Of a stretch of DNA of 64,000 nucleotides, positions 8,731 to 17,011 are shown piece after piece. The notes beneath the pieces are model-generated. The model ran no database searches, was not told where the DNA came from, and saw only the letters and a program-made list of their open reading frames with translations. How positions within the stretch are numbered: position 1 is the stretch's first letter; each line of letters starts with the position of its first letter. Where the stretch lies: positions 4,030,001 through 4,094,000 of the forward strand of contig NZ_CP176395.1 in the NCBI RefSeq assembly GCF_046244365.1, in the 5' to 3' direction. Source of the DNA: Paenibacillus_V sp046244365 (lineage in GTDB: Bacteria; Bacillota; Bacilli; Paenibacillales; NBRC-103111). The translations under genes were made by a program, and so were the position numbers.

Positions 8731-9582
8731 TTAATCCCTTCCCGCTTCGTAAAGTTTATGGGCGATCATGCCGGGCTGCGTTCGTACAGTCGACATATGG
8801 TCGCCGTGTCCTTGAATGAGCCGGAATAAGCCTAAGCGGCTGGACATATGGGGATGCCAGCCGTATTCGCTGCTCCCTTGCGGCAGAGCCGTGTCCTCCG
8901 TGAGATAGAGGTAGCTCTTCGGTATGTTCAGCCTGTAAAAGGTTTTCAGATCCAGCTTTTCGAAGAGCGGCTTGGCAGGCTCGGGAGATATGCTGTTATA
9001 CATTTGTTGAACGAGACCTAGGCTTGCCAAGTTCGCGAACGTTTCCCGATACAACGGAAAGGGCAGCATGATGGTGTCGTCCTTCGAGCTTTGCCTGAGC
9101 TGTTGAAACGCTTCGCGAACGGGCGGCGGCACTTCGTCCGCAACGCTTTCTCCGTCCTTGAGCACGAAGGCATTCAAGAAGACAAGCCGCCGGATACGGT
9201 CAGGGACGAGCTCGGCGACTTTCTGGATAACCGATCCTCCGAAGCTGTGTCCCGCTAAGACAATGTTTCGCAGATGCCTTGATACGATGAAATCGGCGAC
9301 CGATTTCGTAATCATGGCATGGGTTACGGCTTTATTCGGATCGCTCCCGTGTCCGGGATATTCAGGCGCATAAACGATATGGCCCTTATTCCGCAATTCC
9401 GCGGCTACACGGTCCCAAAACCCGGCGTCCGCCCAAGATCCGTGAACAAGAACAAAAGTAAGAGACTGCTGCTTTTCGCGATCGTCCTCATTCACTCCTT
9501 GCGCATGACCGGCAAGTGCGGGGGCAGGCCAGGCGGGAGGGGAATTCGGAGGAGAGGTTCTATAAGGCCAATGGACGTACAT
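8731..9582 (-). CDS. Alpha/beta hydrolase
   Basis: 283 residues. Visible: oxyanion region LVHGSWADAGFWD, nucleophile elbow GHSFGG, and a late His in GHGDHM, with a candidate acid in YLTEDTALP. It resembles the EstC/methylesterase-like group of small hydrolases. The first 40 residues are Pro/Ala rich (SPPNSPPAWPAPALAG) and look non-globular, an unusual extension. ATG 9582 is preferred over 9588 because AAAGGA is then 7 bases upstream. Substrate unknown. Confidence 0.85.
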   Translation of the reverse strand: MYVHWPYRTSPPNSPPAWPAPALAGHAQGVNEDDREKQQSLTFVLVHGSWADAGFWDRVAAELRNKGHIVYAPEYPGHGSDPNKAVTHAMITKSVADFIVSRHLRNIVLAGHSFGGSVIQKVAELVPDRIRRLVFLNAFVLKDGESVADEVPPPVREAFQQLRQSSKDDTIMLPFPLYRETFANLASLGLVQQMYNSISPEPAKPLFEKLDLKTFYRLNIPKSYLYLTEDTALPQGSSEYGWHPHMSSRLGLFRLIQGHGDHMSTVRTQPGMIAHKLYEAGRD

Positions 9583-9678
9583 GATCATTTCCTTTCAAGA
9601 CGTGGATAGATCACCATATGCCCATACCGGGTAGAATGTTCATGCAGCTTTAAGACGCTCGAATCGGTATCCGCATGA

Positions 9679-9727
9679 CAAAAGGGATAGGGCGTCGTTT
9701 CTACGGAAGAAACGTTCCCTATCCCTA
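9679..9727 (-). terminator. Terminator of the VOC gene
   Basis: Long imperfect stem pairing GGGATAGGG...CGTTTCT with AGAAACG...CCCTATCCC, followed by TTTT on the reverse strand. Confidence 0.7.
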
Positions 9728-9749
9728 TTGTATTTCAATTGCTCAAGCC

Positions 9750-10178
9750 TTACATGAAAGTTTCTCCATTGTCATAGTTGAATTGCCAATGGATGCCGAA
9801 TTTATCCGTCAGGCTGCCGTAGCATTTGCTCCAGAACGTTTCTTGAAGCTCCATGCCGACCTTGCCGCCTTCTTTCAGCTTATGGAACAAGGATTTAACG
9901 AGATCGATGTCCTTTTCGACTAGCGCCAGGCTTATGTTGTTGCCTGCAGTAAAGGGCATACCGGGGAAAACATCGGAAAACATGACATTGCTTCCGCTGA
10001 TGTTAAGCCGCGTGTGCATGATTAAATCCTTGGCTTCCTCAGGAAGCGTAAACGACGGGTCTGGCGGAGTTTGGCCAAAGGTCATCATTTGCGGCTTGTC
10101 CGTTCCAAATACCTCGGCATAAAATTCGACAGCTTCACGACAGTTTCCATTAAAGTTAATATAAACATCAACGGCCAT
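9750..10178 (-). CDS. VOC family (PhnB-like) protein
   Basis: 142 residues in two beta-alpha-beta-beta-beta repeats, with the PhnB-like pattern: YINFNGNCREAVEFYAEVFG, ...VMFSDVFPGMPF, ...ISLALVEKD, and a closing YGSLTDKFGIHWQFNY. Many family members are catalytically undefined. ATG 10178 is chosen because GAAGGAG is 9 bases upstream. Confidence 0.9.
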   Translation of the reverse strand: MAVDVYINFNGNCREAVEFYAEVFGTDKPQMMTFGQTPPDPSFTLPEEAKDLIMHTRLNISGSNVMFSDVFPGMPFTAGNNISLALVEKDIDLVKSLFHKLKEGGKVGMELQETFWSKCYGSLTDKFGIHWQFNYDNGETFM

Positions 10179-10407
10179 TCGCTTCACTCCTTCGTTTTGG
10201 TTGGTACTGAGTAAGCCTTATGTACGTGTTCATTGTAGCATTTTAATGGAAATAATCAAATATCCCCGCCAAGTACGGCGCCGATGGAGGAATTATTTTC
10301 TTTTCCAACAGTTGTATTCCGTTGATATTATTGGTATAAGTGTTGGAGAAGTTTTTATTTGCGGCATGCGAACAAGAAATACTCACAGCAAAGGGAGAAG
10401 ATGATCT

Positions 10408-11016
10408 ATGAAAAGAAAAATGATTATCCTGGCCTGCTCGGCGTTATATATGACGGCTTGCAGCAAGGATGCGCCGGCAACGACTCCGACAATCGCGCCG
10501 CCCCCGTCAGCCACGGTCAGCAAAAGCAGCGGAGATCAAAAAAACAAACCGGTCGAACAAAACGAAAAAGTAACGGTCGCCTTTCAAAAGGAGCTTGTAC
10601 GGTTAGGAGAGTTTGATTTAGCGAAAGGGAAAAATTTTGACTTTCAAAAATATCAAACGTCGGCTTTAACGAAAGTGGATAAAGAAATTAGTGAAATGGC
10701 CCAGCCTCTCCTCATAGAATGGAAAAAGGAGGCGGAGGTGGAAGTGTTCTACAATGATGTCGTCGATATCAATAGGTCCCAGTGGAAAGTAAAGCCGGAT
10801 CCCAAACATCCCGACGCGAATAAGCTGATGTCGCCCAAACAAGGGGATATCGCATCGTTCAAAATAGAAAGCACGAGGTCAATCGTCAAGTTCGCGCCTT
10901 GGACGTACGTACCAAACGGTGATGGCGGCGAGGTGGAGCTACAATTTAGGTACGTATTAAAGGATGGGACAGCAGGGATGAAATCATGGACATTCAAGGT
11001 AGGGAAAGCGGAGTGA
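10408..11016 (+). CDS. Lipoprotein of unknown function
   Basis: 202 residues with a short type II signal (MKRKMIILACSALYMTACSK, Cys18 as lipidation site) and a Pro/Thr/Ser-rich linker. The domain shows no match I recognise; a beta-rich C-terminal half ends in YVLKDGTAGMKSWTFKVG. AAAGGGAGAAGATGATCT precedes the ATG. A small membrane protein and an HD protein follow closely, suggesting a three-gene operon. Confidence 0.75.
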   Translation: MKRKMIILACSALYMTACSKDAPATTPTIAPPPSATVSKSSGDQKNKPVEQNEKVTVAFQKELVRLGEFDLAKGKNFDFQKYQTSALTKVDKEISEMAQPLLIEWKKEAEVEVFYNDVVDINRSQWKVKPDPKHPDANKLMSPKQGDIASFKIESTRSIVKFAPWTYVPNGDGGEVELQFRYVLKDGTAGMKSWTFKVGKAE

Positions 11017-11042
11017 CTTGACGGTAGGAAGGGGACCTTCGG

Positions 11043-11285
11043 ATGAGCAAAAGAGTAATCCTCGGACTGATTTTGTCTTCGTTCCTTATCGCCGTTTCCT
11101 TGATCATGATGGTGTACACGTACCTCTACGCAACAACTAACCGGGTAGGGGTTATAGGAGACGGCAAGTTTCATTTTGAATCGATATTGACTTACGTCTT
11201 TACATGTATTTCGGGTATTTTGTTTTTGATTTTCTCTCTCGTTCAAGCTTACAAAGAGAAGAAGGGCAAAGGAGGTTCCGAATGA
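11043..11285 (+). CDS. Small two-helix membrane protein
   Basis: 80 residues with two hydrophobic helices (about 6-29 and 48-68) and a Lys-rich cytosolic tail. GAAGGGGACC precedes the ATG. The stop codon overlaps the next start (ATGA), implying translational coupling to the HD protein. Confidence 0.7.
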   Translation: MSKRVILGLILSSFLIAVSLIMMVYTYLYATTNRVGVIGDGKFHFESILTYVFTCISGILFLIFSLVQAYKEKKGKGGSE

Positions 11286-11701
11286 GCACATTGGAAAAAG
11301 CGATTGCGATTGCGTCTAAGGCACATGAAGGACAAGTAGACAAGGGAGGCAACCCGTATATCCTTCATCCACTGAGAGTCATGTTACGGCTTGACACGGA
11401 TGAAGAGCGCATTGTTGCGGTATTCCATGACTTGTTCGAGGATACTGCGGTAACGTCTGCGGATCTCGGAGAGCAAGGCTTCAGTGCCGAAATCATTGAT
11501 GCCGTTCATGCCTTAACCAAGAAGAATGGTGAAGCGTATTTGGATTTCATTGCTAGAGCCAAAAAAAATAGGATCGCTAGAAAAGTTAAAGCGGCAGATA
11601 TTGAAGACAACATGGATCTGACAAGAATCCCCGATCCAACCGAAGAGGACGAAGAACGAGTAAAGAAATATCGAGCGGCTCTGGAAGCGTTAACGCTTTA
11701 A
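11282..11701 (+). CDS. HD-domain phosphohydrolase, SpoT/MESH1-like
   Basis: 139 residues: a stand-alone HD domain of RelA/SpoT hydrolase type. KAHEGQVDKGGNPYILHPLRV supplies the first His and AVFHDLFEDT the HD pair; a later KVKAADIEDNMDL provides the downstream Asp. Family members hydrolyse (p)ppGpp or related nucleotides; for this short protein that is an inference. The start is fixed by the ATGA overlap with the preceding gene. Confidence 0.85.
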   Translation: MSTLEKAIAIASKAHEGQVDKGGNPYILHPLRVMLRLDTDEERIVAVFHDLFEDTAVTSADLGEQGFSAEIIDAVHALTKKNGEAYLDFIARAKKNRIARKVKAADIEDNMDLTRIPDPTEEDEERVKKYRAALEALTL

Positions 11702-11754
11702 TCTGTTCTATAGTTAATTAATAGCCGGCGGGAATCAAAGGAAAGGGGCGTGAC

Positions 11755-11916
11755 ATGCAGATGGACAACGGGTATTTTGTAGGCTGGGGAACGCTGGCCC
11801 TTATCAATGCGGGATTAGCTCAAGGGAAAAATAGAGGCGGATTGAACTGGTTCCTATTGTCCTTGCTCTTGGGGCCGATTGCGACTTTCTTTCTGGTTGT
11901 TTCAGACAAGCGATAG
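11755..11916 (+). CDS. Small membrane protein
   Basis: 53 residues: MQMDNGYFVGWGTLALINAG, then a basic turn (QGKNRGG) and a second hydrophobic helix (WFLLSLLLGPIATFFLVV). GAAAGGGGCGTGAC precedes the ATG. This two-helix pattern with an LLLGPIAT motif is common in short bacterial membrane proteins of unknown role. Confidence 0.65.
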   Translation: MQMDNGYFVGWGTLALINAGLAQGKNRGGLNWFLLSLLLGPIATFFLVVSDKR

Positions 11917-11984
11917 AGGAAAGCTTTCAAGAGAGTCGGTAATGTAGGACTGGGCACGAATGCGGACACAATACGCAAGTGGAA

Positions 11985-12299
11985 TTAGAATAAGGAAATC
12001 GGTTCCGGCCGAACGACTAAGGCGACGTTCCTCGGCTTATTCAGCTTCAGCGCATGATACATTCGGATGCGTCCGAATGGGTTCGCGGTATGCAGGATGA
12101 TTTTTTTTGGGTATCTTTTGCTTTTCATCACGTACTGAACAATTTCAAACCCTGTCGGCCTACCGAAGCCCAGATCATAGTCGAGCGACAGAACGTTTAC
12201 TTTATTTCGTTTGATTAGTTTAAGGCACTGCTTGACCGTTCTAGCCAATTTATATCCTTTAGGCCGCGGGCGTAAGTCGTCGAGGTAAACGTTGATCAT
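11985..12299 (-). CDS. Stand-alone cyclic-phosphate-processing-type receiver domain protein
   Basis: 104 residues. INVYLDDLRPRP, NVLSLDYDLG, GFEIVQYVMKS and IILHTANPFGRIRMY match the receiver-like fold (cREC) found near cyclic-phosphate and RNA-end-processing enzymes. Asp7/Asp8 and the SLDYDLG aspartates form the acidic pocket. GGAGGGAGTGATAGC precedes the ATG. It has no partner output domain; its function here is unknown. Confidence 0.7.
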   Translation of the reverse strand: MINVYLDDLRPRPKGYKLARTVKQCLKLIKRNKVNVLSLDYDLGFGRPTGFEIVQYVMKSKRYPKKIILHTANPFGRIRMYHALKLNKPRNVALVVRPEPISLF

Positions 12300-12354
12300 G
12301 CTATCACTCCCTCCCTTGCGTGTTCTAGACTATGTAACCCCCAAGAAGGGGGGG

Positions 12355-12543
12355 TTAGATGAATGCTCTAGAGACGATAACCAGCAAGATGAAGAGCACG
12401 AGAATGACACCTACTGTAGTAAAACCGCCGCAGCCGGTAGAGACGGGAGAAACCGCAACTGGAGCGGCCGCTACAGGAGAAACGCCGCAGCCGCAACCTC
12501 CGCCATAACCTCCGCCATAACCTGCACCCAAATCATAACCCAT
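12355..12543 (-). CDS. YjcZ family sporulation micropeptide
   Basis: 62 residues: a Gly/Tyr/Cys-rich N-terminus, an Ala/Pro/Val linker, then the family core GGFTTVGVILVLFILLVIV, a single membrane helix. ATG 12543 is chosen because AGGAGG lies 9 bases upstream; longer starts bypass it. A hairpin (AACCCCC/GGGGGTT, 12336-12356) follows. Expression in the sporulating cell is known for YjcZ-type proteins. Five similar genes lie at 18.4-19.8 kb. Confidence 0.85.
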   Translation of the reverse strand: MGYDLGAGYGGGYGGGCGCGVSPVAAAPVAVSPVSTGCGGFTTVGVILVLFILLVIVSRAFI

Positions 12544-12804
12544 AGAAAATAACCTCCTAATTGTTATTTTAATCAGAGACAATTGACTGTAAACCTAATG
12601 ACCATTGTATGTTGCGGCAGGGGGGATGCTTAGACTCTTGCATAGGTTCGGAAAAAAATGTTGCCCCGATAACGTAGGGCGGAGCATAAATATGCCATAA
12701 GAAAACATGCGTCATGCACGGCTCTCGACTACCGAACATGTTCTTCCCGTTTCCGACATAAATATGAGGAATGAAGCGAAGAGGAAAATGGGGAGCGTTG
12801 CGCC

Positions 12805-13755
12805 ATGCCTATTTATCCGCCGATCTTACAGCGCGGTGATACGATTGGTATCGTAACATTGGGAAGCCCGCTTAGCGCAGTCACTATCGATAATGGCATC
12901 GCCGTACTACGGAACATGGGGTTTAATGTTGTACTAGGGAAATACGTTTACTCGGTGGACGGTTTTCTTGCAGGAACGGACGAACAGAGAGCCTCGGATT
13001 TGATGAATATGTTTATCGACCCAACCGTTAACATGATTTTACCCTCTAGGGGAGGAGTCGGGGTAGCAGGCATTCTCCCTTATTTGGACTATAGCGTCAT
13101 TTCGAGAAATCCCAAAATCCTTACGGGTTACAGCGACATTTCCGTGCTTATGAACGCGTTGTATCAGTTTTCGGATCTGGTCACGTTTTCCAGCTTGCTT
13201 CTTATCGATTTCACGTTATCGACGCCGGCGTATAACTACAATCAATTTTTTGAGGCGACTTCGACCTTCACCGCCCCTAGATTGATTCGTAACCCTCCGG
13301 GCATGCTGCTTGTCAGTAAAGTGCTGGGCAATGTGACGGGAACCCTTGTCGGCGGGAACCTCACCTCGATAACGGATACGCTTGGGACGCCTTTCGAGAT
13401 CGATACCAACGGCAAAATCCTGTTTATTGAGGAGACGCATGAGCCTATCAATAAGGTGTATCGAATGATCAACCGGTTGAAGCTTGCCGGCAAATTTACC
13501 AATTGTATCGGAATCGTAACGGGAGAATGCACGGGTTGTCAGACGGCTTATGGGAAAACGTACCAAAATTTGATCGATGAGGTGCTGGTCCCGTTAGGGA
13601 AACCGCTGCTGACCAATTTGGCTTCCGCTCACGGATACTATAAGGCTGCCATCCCTATAGGCGCCCCCGTTAATCTGAATACGTACAATACGACGTTGAC
13701 GGTGCTGGAGGCGTCCGTTAGCATGCCGCAAAATTGGCGGGGACCAGGGTTGTAG
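12805..13755 (+). CDS. S66 family LD-carboxypeptidase-like protein
   Basis: 316 residues, the usual length. Ser110 in ILTGYSDIS is the predicted nucleophile, with LFIEETHEP and SAHGYYKAAIPIG supplying the Glu and His regions. MILPSRGGVGVAGILPYLDY matches the family's conserved RGG motif. Family members trim LD-peptide bonds in peptidoglycan or confer immunity (MccF). No signal peptide, so it acts in the cytosol, as expected for muropeptide recycling. A terminator follows at 13793. Confidence 0.88.
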   Translation: MPIYPPILQRGDTIGIVTLGSPLSAVTIDNGIAVLRNMGFNVVLGKYVYSVDGFLAGTDEQRASDLMNMFIDPTVNMILPSRGGVGVAGILPYLDYSVISRNPKILTGYSDISVLMNALYQFSDLVTFSSLLLIDFTLSTPAYNYNQFFEATSTFTAPRLIRNPPGMLLVSKVLGNVTGTLVGGNLTSITDTLGTPFEIDTNGKILFIEETHEPINKVYRMINRLKLAGKFTNCIGIVTGECTGCQTAYGKTYQNLIDEVLVPLGKPLLTNLASAHGYYKAAIPIGAPVNLNTYNTTLTVLEASVSMPQNWRGPGL

Positions 13756-13792
13756 TTTTGCTTGCCTGACATACATCGATACATACCGGCTA

Positions 13793-13823
13793 GCCTTGCT
13801 GCCCATGGCGCAAGGTTTTTTCC
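13793..13823 (+). terminator. Rho-independent terminator
   Basis: CCTTGC / GCAAGG stem followed by T6. Confidence 0.75.
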
Positions 13824-13867
13824 TTTTGGCGTTTACACTGGCCCCAGAATGATTTGACGGTTGATAT

Positions 13868-13882
13868 TGAGAATGATTATCA
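13868..13882. promoter_or_regulatory. Fur box upstream of AraC-type gene
   Basis: TGAGAATGATTATCA matches the 7-1-7 Fur core TGATAATNATTATCA at 14 of 15 positions. It lies about 90 bases before the AraC start; iron repression is predicted. Confidence 0.8.
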
Positions 13883-13971
13883 TTTATACTAATAGAATAT
13901 TTGAAACGTTCGTGTACCTATTTGGATGAGCTGCAAGAGATGTGCGGTTGAGAAGGGAATGGAGACAGGCT

Positions 13972-15951
13972 ATGAAACTCAGAGACCAAATCATGCTGTG
14001 GGATCATGTTTTCATCAGGATGATGGATGTTCGTCATACGATTATGAATCAGGGGGAGGAATTACGCTCCTATCGTTTACCTGCCAGTGCATTCTTATAT
14101 GTTGTACGCGGTCGCGCACAAGTGCGGTTGGATGGACATGCAAGCATAATGAATCGGTTTCATGTCCTGCATGGCGGTAAGGGGCTAAACTTGGATATCG
14201 CAGCCGAAGAACATTTGGAATACTACATGATTTTATATAAAGCCGTATTGCCGCTGCCATGCCGTCAGGAGATTCTGAAGATGATGGAGGAACATAAACC
14301 GTTTCACATGCAATATCTTTTTGCTCCGCAATACCCAATTTCCTTATATGAGAAAGTAGAACGCATGAACAGAGAGTGGCGGCAATCCGATAGCCTGGAG
14401 AAATTGCAAGTCAAAACATGGTTTTATCAATTTGTTTGCGAGATTCTGAGGCAATTGGAGCAGCATGGAGTCACGGTCATCAAGCCGGATCTCGCAGCGC
14501 AAGCCGTACGCTATATTCATGAGCATTATAAGGAGCCCCTTACACTCGAATCACTGGCAGAGATGCTGGAATGCAACTCCAGGCAGCTTCTGAGGATGTT
14601 CAAAGGCCGGATGCATACCAGCCCGATCGACTATTTGATTCAAGTTCGAATGAATAGAGCTAAGGACCGGCTGTTGAACACGGATTTTACATTAAAAGAA
14701 ATTGCCGAGAGCGTAGGCTATTCGGACAGTTATTATTTCAGCCGTATCTTCAAAAAAGTGGAAGGGGTTTCTCCCACTGCTTTCAAAGAGCATGCCCATA
14801 AAATGGATGCGAGTCGAAATAATCCATCCCGGTTGTCGAGATATCCTATTGTTGCAAAAAAGCTTCGACGTTATATTAGTAATGATCATGAGAATCATTA
14901 TCAATATAAGGGAGAGGGAGAACTACATATGTTTAGAAAGTCCAGGACAGCTATGGCAGCAACGCTATTATTTTGTTTTACATTATTGCTGAGCGCTTGC
15001 GCGAACGGTTCGAATCCATCAAATGAAGCAAACGGAGGGAAGGCGGTGTCCGGCAGTAATACGGCATCGTCCTCACCTTCACAGACCCGGCCGTCGGAAG
15101 TCGATGCGCCCCGAGTCATTAAACACGCAATGGGCGAAGAAACGCTCACCGGCACTCCGAAGCGGGTTGTCATTCTGACTAACGAAGGGACCGAAGCGCT
15201 GCTGGCACTGGGAATCAAACCGGTCGGCGCCGTAAAATCCTGGATTGGCGATCCTTGGTATACCCATATTAAAGACGATATGAAGGATGTTACGATTGTC
15301 GGTGATGAATTGCAGCCGAATATCGAGCTGATCGCCGGCCTGAAGCCGGATCTGATAATCGGCAATAAGGTCAGACAGGAAAAAATTTATGCGCAGCTGA
15401 AGCAGATCGCGCCAACGGTATATTCCGAGGATCTGGGCGGAGATTGGAAAAGCAATTTCAAGCTGTATATGGAAGCCGTCAACAAAAAAGCCAAAGGCGA
15501 AAAAGCGATGGAAGCATTCGATAAACGCGTTGCCGATGTTAAGGCGAAGCTTGGCGGAAAACCGGCTACCCGGGTATCGGTTGCCCGCTTCTCCGCTACG
15601 CAGGTGCGCATTTATCAGAAGCAAACTTTTTCCGGCGTACTCTTGAATCAATTGGGAATTGCCCGGCCCGCCTCGCAGGATAAGGACGGCAACATCGAAG
15701 TCATGTCCAAAGAAAGAATTCCCGAAATGGACGGGGACGTCATGTTCTACTTCGTCACGGAAGCCGCCGGCAAAACCGATGCGAGCAAAGTCGTCCAGGA
15801 ATGGATGAACGATCCGCTATTCAAAAACTTGAACGTATCCAAAAACAACAAAGTAATCCAAGCGGATGAAGCGATCTGGAACTCGGCGGGAGGCATTGAA
15901 GCGGCTAATTTGCTGTTAGACGAACTTGTTGCTTATTTTGGAGTGAAGTAA
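13972..15951 (+). CDS. AraC-type iron regulator reading in frame into a siderophore-binding protein
   Basis: One uninterrupted 659-residue frame. Residues about 1-160 form a cupin-like sensor region; about 175-280 hold the double AraC helix-turn-helix (ESLAEMLECNSRQLLRMFKG; LKEIAESVGYSDSYYFSRIF). A 30-residue basic linker then runs into a complete lipoprotein signal (lipobox LLLSAC) and a FeuA/FecB-type binding domain. Btr/YbbB of B. subtilis is a known AraC plus binding-domain fusion, but there no lipoprotein signal intervenes. Here the linker DNA looks like a former intergenic region: it holds a Fur box and an RBS. Most likely the AraC gene lost its stop codon; the long product may be minor. 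GGAGACAGGCT precedes ATG 13972. Confidence 0.75.
   Translation: MKLRDQIMLWDHVFIRMMDVRHTIMNQGEELRSYRLPASAFLYVVRGRAQVRLDGHASIMNRFHVLHGGKGLNLDIAAEEHLEYYMILYKAVLPLPCRQEILKMMEEHKPFHMQYLFAPQYPISLYEKVERMNREWRQSDSLEKLQVKTWFYQFVCEILRQLEQHGVTVIKPDLAAQAVRYIHEHYKEPLTLESLAEMLECNSRQLLRMFKGRMHTSPIDYLIQVRMNRAKDRLLNTDFTLKEIAESVGYSDSYYFSRIFKKVEGVSPTAFKEHAHKMDASRNNPSRLSRYPIVAKKLRRYISNDHENHYQYKGEGELHMFRKSRTAMAATLLFCFTLLLSACANGSNPSNEANGGKAVSGSNTASSSPSQTRPSEVDAPRVIKHAMGEETLTGTPKRVVILTNEGTEALLALGIKPVGAVKSWIGDPWYTHIKDDMKDVTIVGDELQPNIELIAGLKPDLIIGNKVRQEKIYAQLKQIAPTVYSEDLGGDWKSNFKLYMEAVNKKAKGEKAMEAFDKRVADVKAKLGGKPATRVSVARFSATQVRIYQKQTFSGVLLNQLGIARPASQDKDGNIEVMSKERIPEMDGDVMFYFVTEAAGKTDASKVVQEWMNDPLFKNLNVSKNNKVIQADEAIWNSAGGIEAANLLLDELVAYFGVK
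14889..14903. promoter_or_regulatory. Fur box inside the AraC/SBP junction
   Basis: TGAGAATCATTATCA, 14 of 15 to the Fur core, 25 bases before ATG 14929. It lies inside the continuous frame, pointing to independent iron-regulated expression of the binding protein. Confidence 0.75.
14929..15951 (+). CDS. Iron-siderophore ABC transporter substrate-binding lipoprotein (internal start)
   Basis: 340 residues from ATG 14929, which has its own GGGAGAGGGAG site and upstream Fur box. A signal peptide ending in LLLSACAN (Cys about 24) is followed by a Ser/Thr-rich linker and a class III binding fold (PKRVVILTNEGTEALLALGI, IELIAGLKPDLIIGN, IAPTVYSEDLGGDW). FeuA/FhuD-like; the ligand is probably an Fe3+-siderophore. 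No permease or ATPase genes adjoin it, so it must share a transporter encoded elsewhere. A terminator follows. Confidence 0.88.
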   Translation: MFRKSRTAMAATLLFCFTLLLSACANGSNPSNEANGGKAVSGSNTASSSPSQTRPSEVDAPRVIKHAMGEETLTGTPKRVVILTNEGTEALLALGIKPVGAVKSWIGDPWYTHIKDDMKDVTIVGDELQPNIELIAGLKPDLIIGNKVRQEKIYAQLKQIAPTVYSEDLGGDWKSNFKLYMEAVNKKAKGEKAMEAFDKRVADVKAKLGGKPATRVSVARFSATQVRIYQKQTFSGVLLNQLGIARPASQDKDGNIEVMSKERIPEMDGDVMFYFVTEAAGKTDASKVVQEWMNDPLFKNLNVSKNNKVIQADEAIWNSAGGIEAANLLLDELVAYFGVK

Positions 15952-15972
15952 GCGGTCATGGCGAATCGAGCC

Positions 15973-16006
15973 AAACGGCGTCTCCTCATGAGGAGCGTCG
16001 TTTTTG
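15973..16006 (+). terminator. Rho-independent terminator
   Basis: AACGGCGTCTCCT / AGGAGCGTCGTT stem with T5 tail, after the binding-protein gene. Confidence 0.85.
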
Positions 16007-16102
16007 TTTTGCGGAAGGACAAGGATACACGACTTACAGCGTCTTTTGATGCCGTAAGTTTGCCGAGACGATGAACAATCAGCGGAGATATACTTTCTGT
16101 TG

Positions 16103-16128
16103 AAAAAAACACTCCTTGCGGAGTGTTT
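16103..16128 (-). terminator. Terminator of small reverse-strand gene
   Basis: AAACACTCC / GGAGTGTTT perfect stem with a T7 run on the reverse strand, overlapping the stop of the 53-residue gene. Confidence 0.8.
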
Positions 16129-16288
16129 AATAGATCAGTCGCCTAGTCACTTCGATGCTGCTGCCGTATTTTTCTTTCAGGATGTCGAATTGATCTTTTA
16201 CGATGCTGCATATGTCTTTGAGCCTTTGACTACTCGGGATAATGGTTTCTTTCACTTCGCCGTTCAGAATGACATCAAAAACAACCAC
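16127..16288 (-). CDS. Small protein of unknown function
   Basis: 53 residues from a GTG start that has AGGGAG 10 bases upstream. The product begins MVVFDVILNGEVKETIIPSS and ends in a charged helix, soluble with no cysteine pair. A strong terminator sits directly at the stop, which supports a real transcript. I recognise no family. Confidence 0.6.
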   Translation of the reverse strand: MVVFDVILNGEVKETIIPSSQRLKDICSIVKDQFDILKEKYGSSIEVTRRLIY

Positions 16289-16537
16289 GGAACGAACACT
16301 CCCTATCTTTTGGATAATGACATCTTAGTAAATGAATATGATGGGCGTGTTAATTCTAAAGCCTTTTTATGTGAAAATTTGATGGCGATAAAGCGAAATG
16401 AGGAATGTAACAGTTTCCTCGCCGTTTTGTAATCGAAACGTAATATGGCCTTGACACAAATCGACAGCATGTCCATGGCAGATCTCGTATACTGGAGATG
16501 CACTTAGGGAATCTAAGTGAAAAATGGAGGGATAAAC

Positions 16538-16750
16538 ATGGCAGATGTCGAAAAAGAAGTGTCGGCGGAAGAAGAGAACGTAGAAGAAACGGTAACAGAG
16601 GAAGTTGAAGAAAGCGGCGAAGAAGAAGTAGCGGCAAGCGAAGAAGTTACCGAGGACTCGTCCGAAGAAACTAGCGAAGAAGAAATGCAAGAAGCCGAAG
16701 AAGAAGAACCGACTGAATCCGATGAACATGCTTCTGAACCTACTGAGTAA
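16538..16750 (+). CDS. Extremely acidic low-complexity protein
   Basis: 70 residues, more than half Glu/Asp, with nearly all the rest Ser, Thr, Val and Ala. ATGGAGGGATAAAC precedes the ATG. No membrane helix or known domain. A likely intrinsically disordered polyanion; possible roles (DNA mimic, cation buffer, spore component) are guesses. An inverted repeat follows at 16794. Confidence 0.65.
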   Translation: MADVEKEVSAEEENVEETVTEEVEESGEEEVAASEEVTEDSSEETSEEEMQEAEEEEPTESDEHASEPTE

Positions 16751-16793
16751 TATTCCTCCATTTCCTTCCTGCTAATATCAATAAAATTGCTCA

Positions 16794-16826
16794 AAAGTGC
16801 CTGTTCATCCATTGAGCAGGCACTTT
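16794..16826 (+). terminator. Terminator-like hairpin
   Basis: AAAGTGCCTG / CAGGCACTTT perfect 10-bp stem, 43 bases after the acidic-protein stop; the U run is short. Confidence 0.65.
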
Positions 16827-17011
16827 ACATGTTCTGCGTTAACGATAAAGCATAAAAACGGTTCTAACGGAAAGGCGGCAATAATAGATATTGGAAAATG
16901 GAAAGTCATTCTGGCGATTTGGTTCAAAGGGCGGTATACTAGTATTGTGCAAAGGTTTTCAGACAAAGATTTGACGAGGAACAATTACTATTTCTTCGGG
17001 AGTGATTAGTT

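Noticed and set aside
16451..16493. TTGACA and TATACT as a promoter of the acidic gene
   Set aside because: The spacing is 31 bases, too long for a sigma-A promoter.
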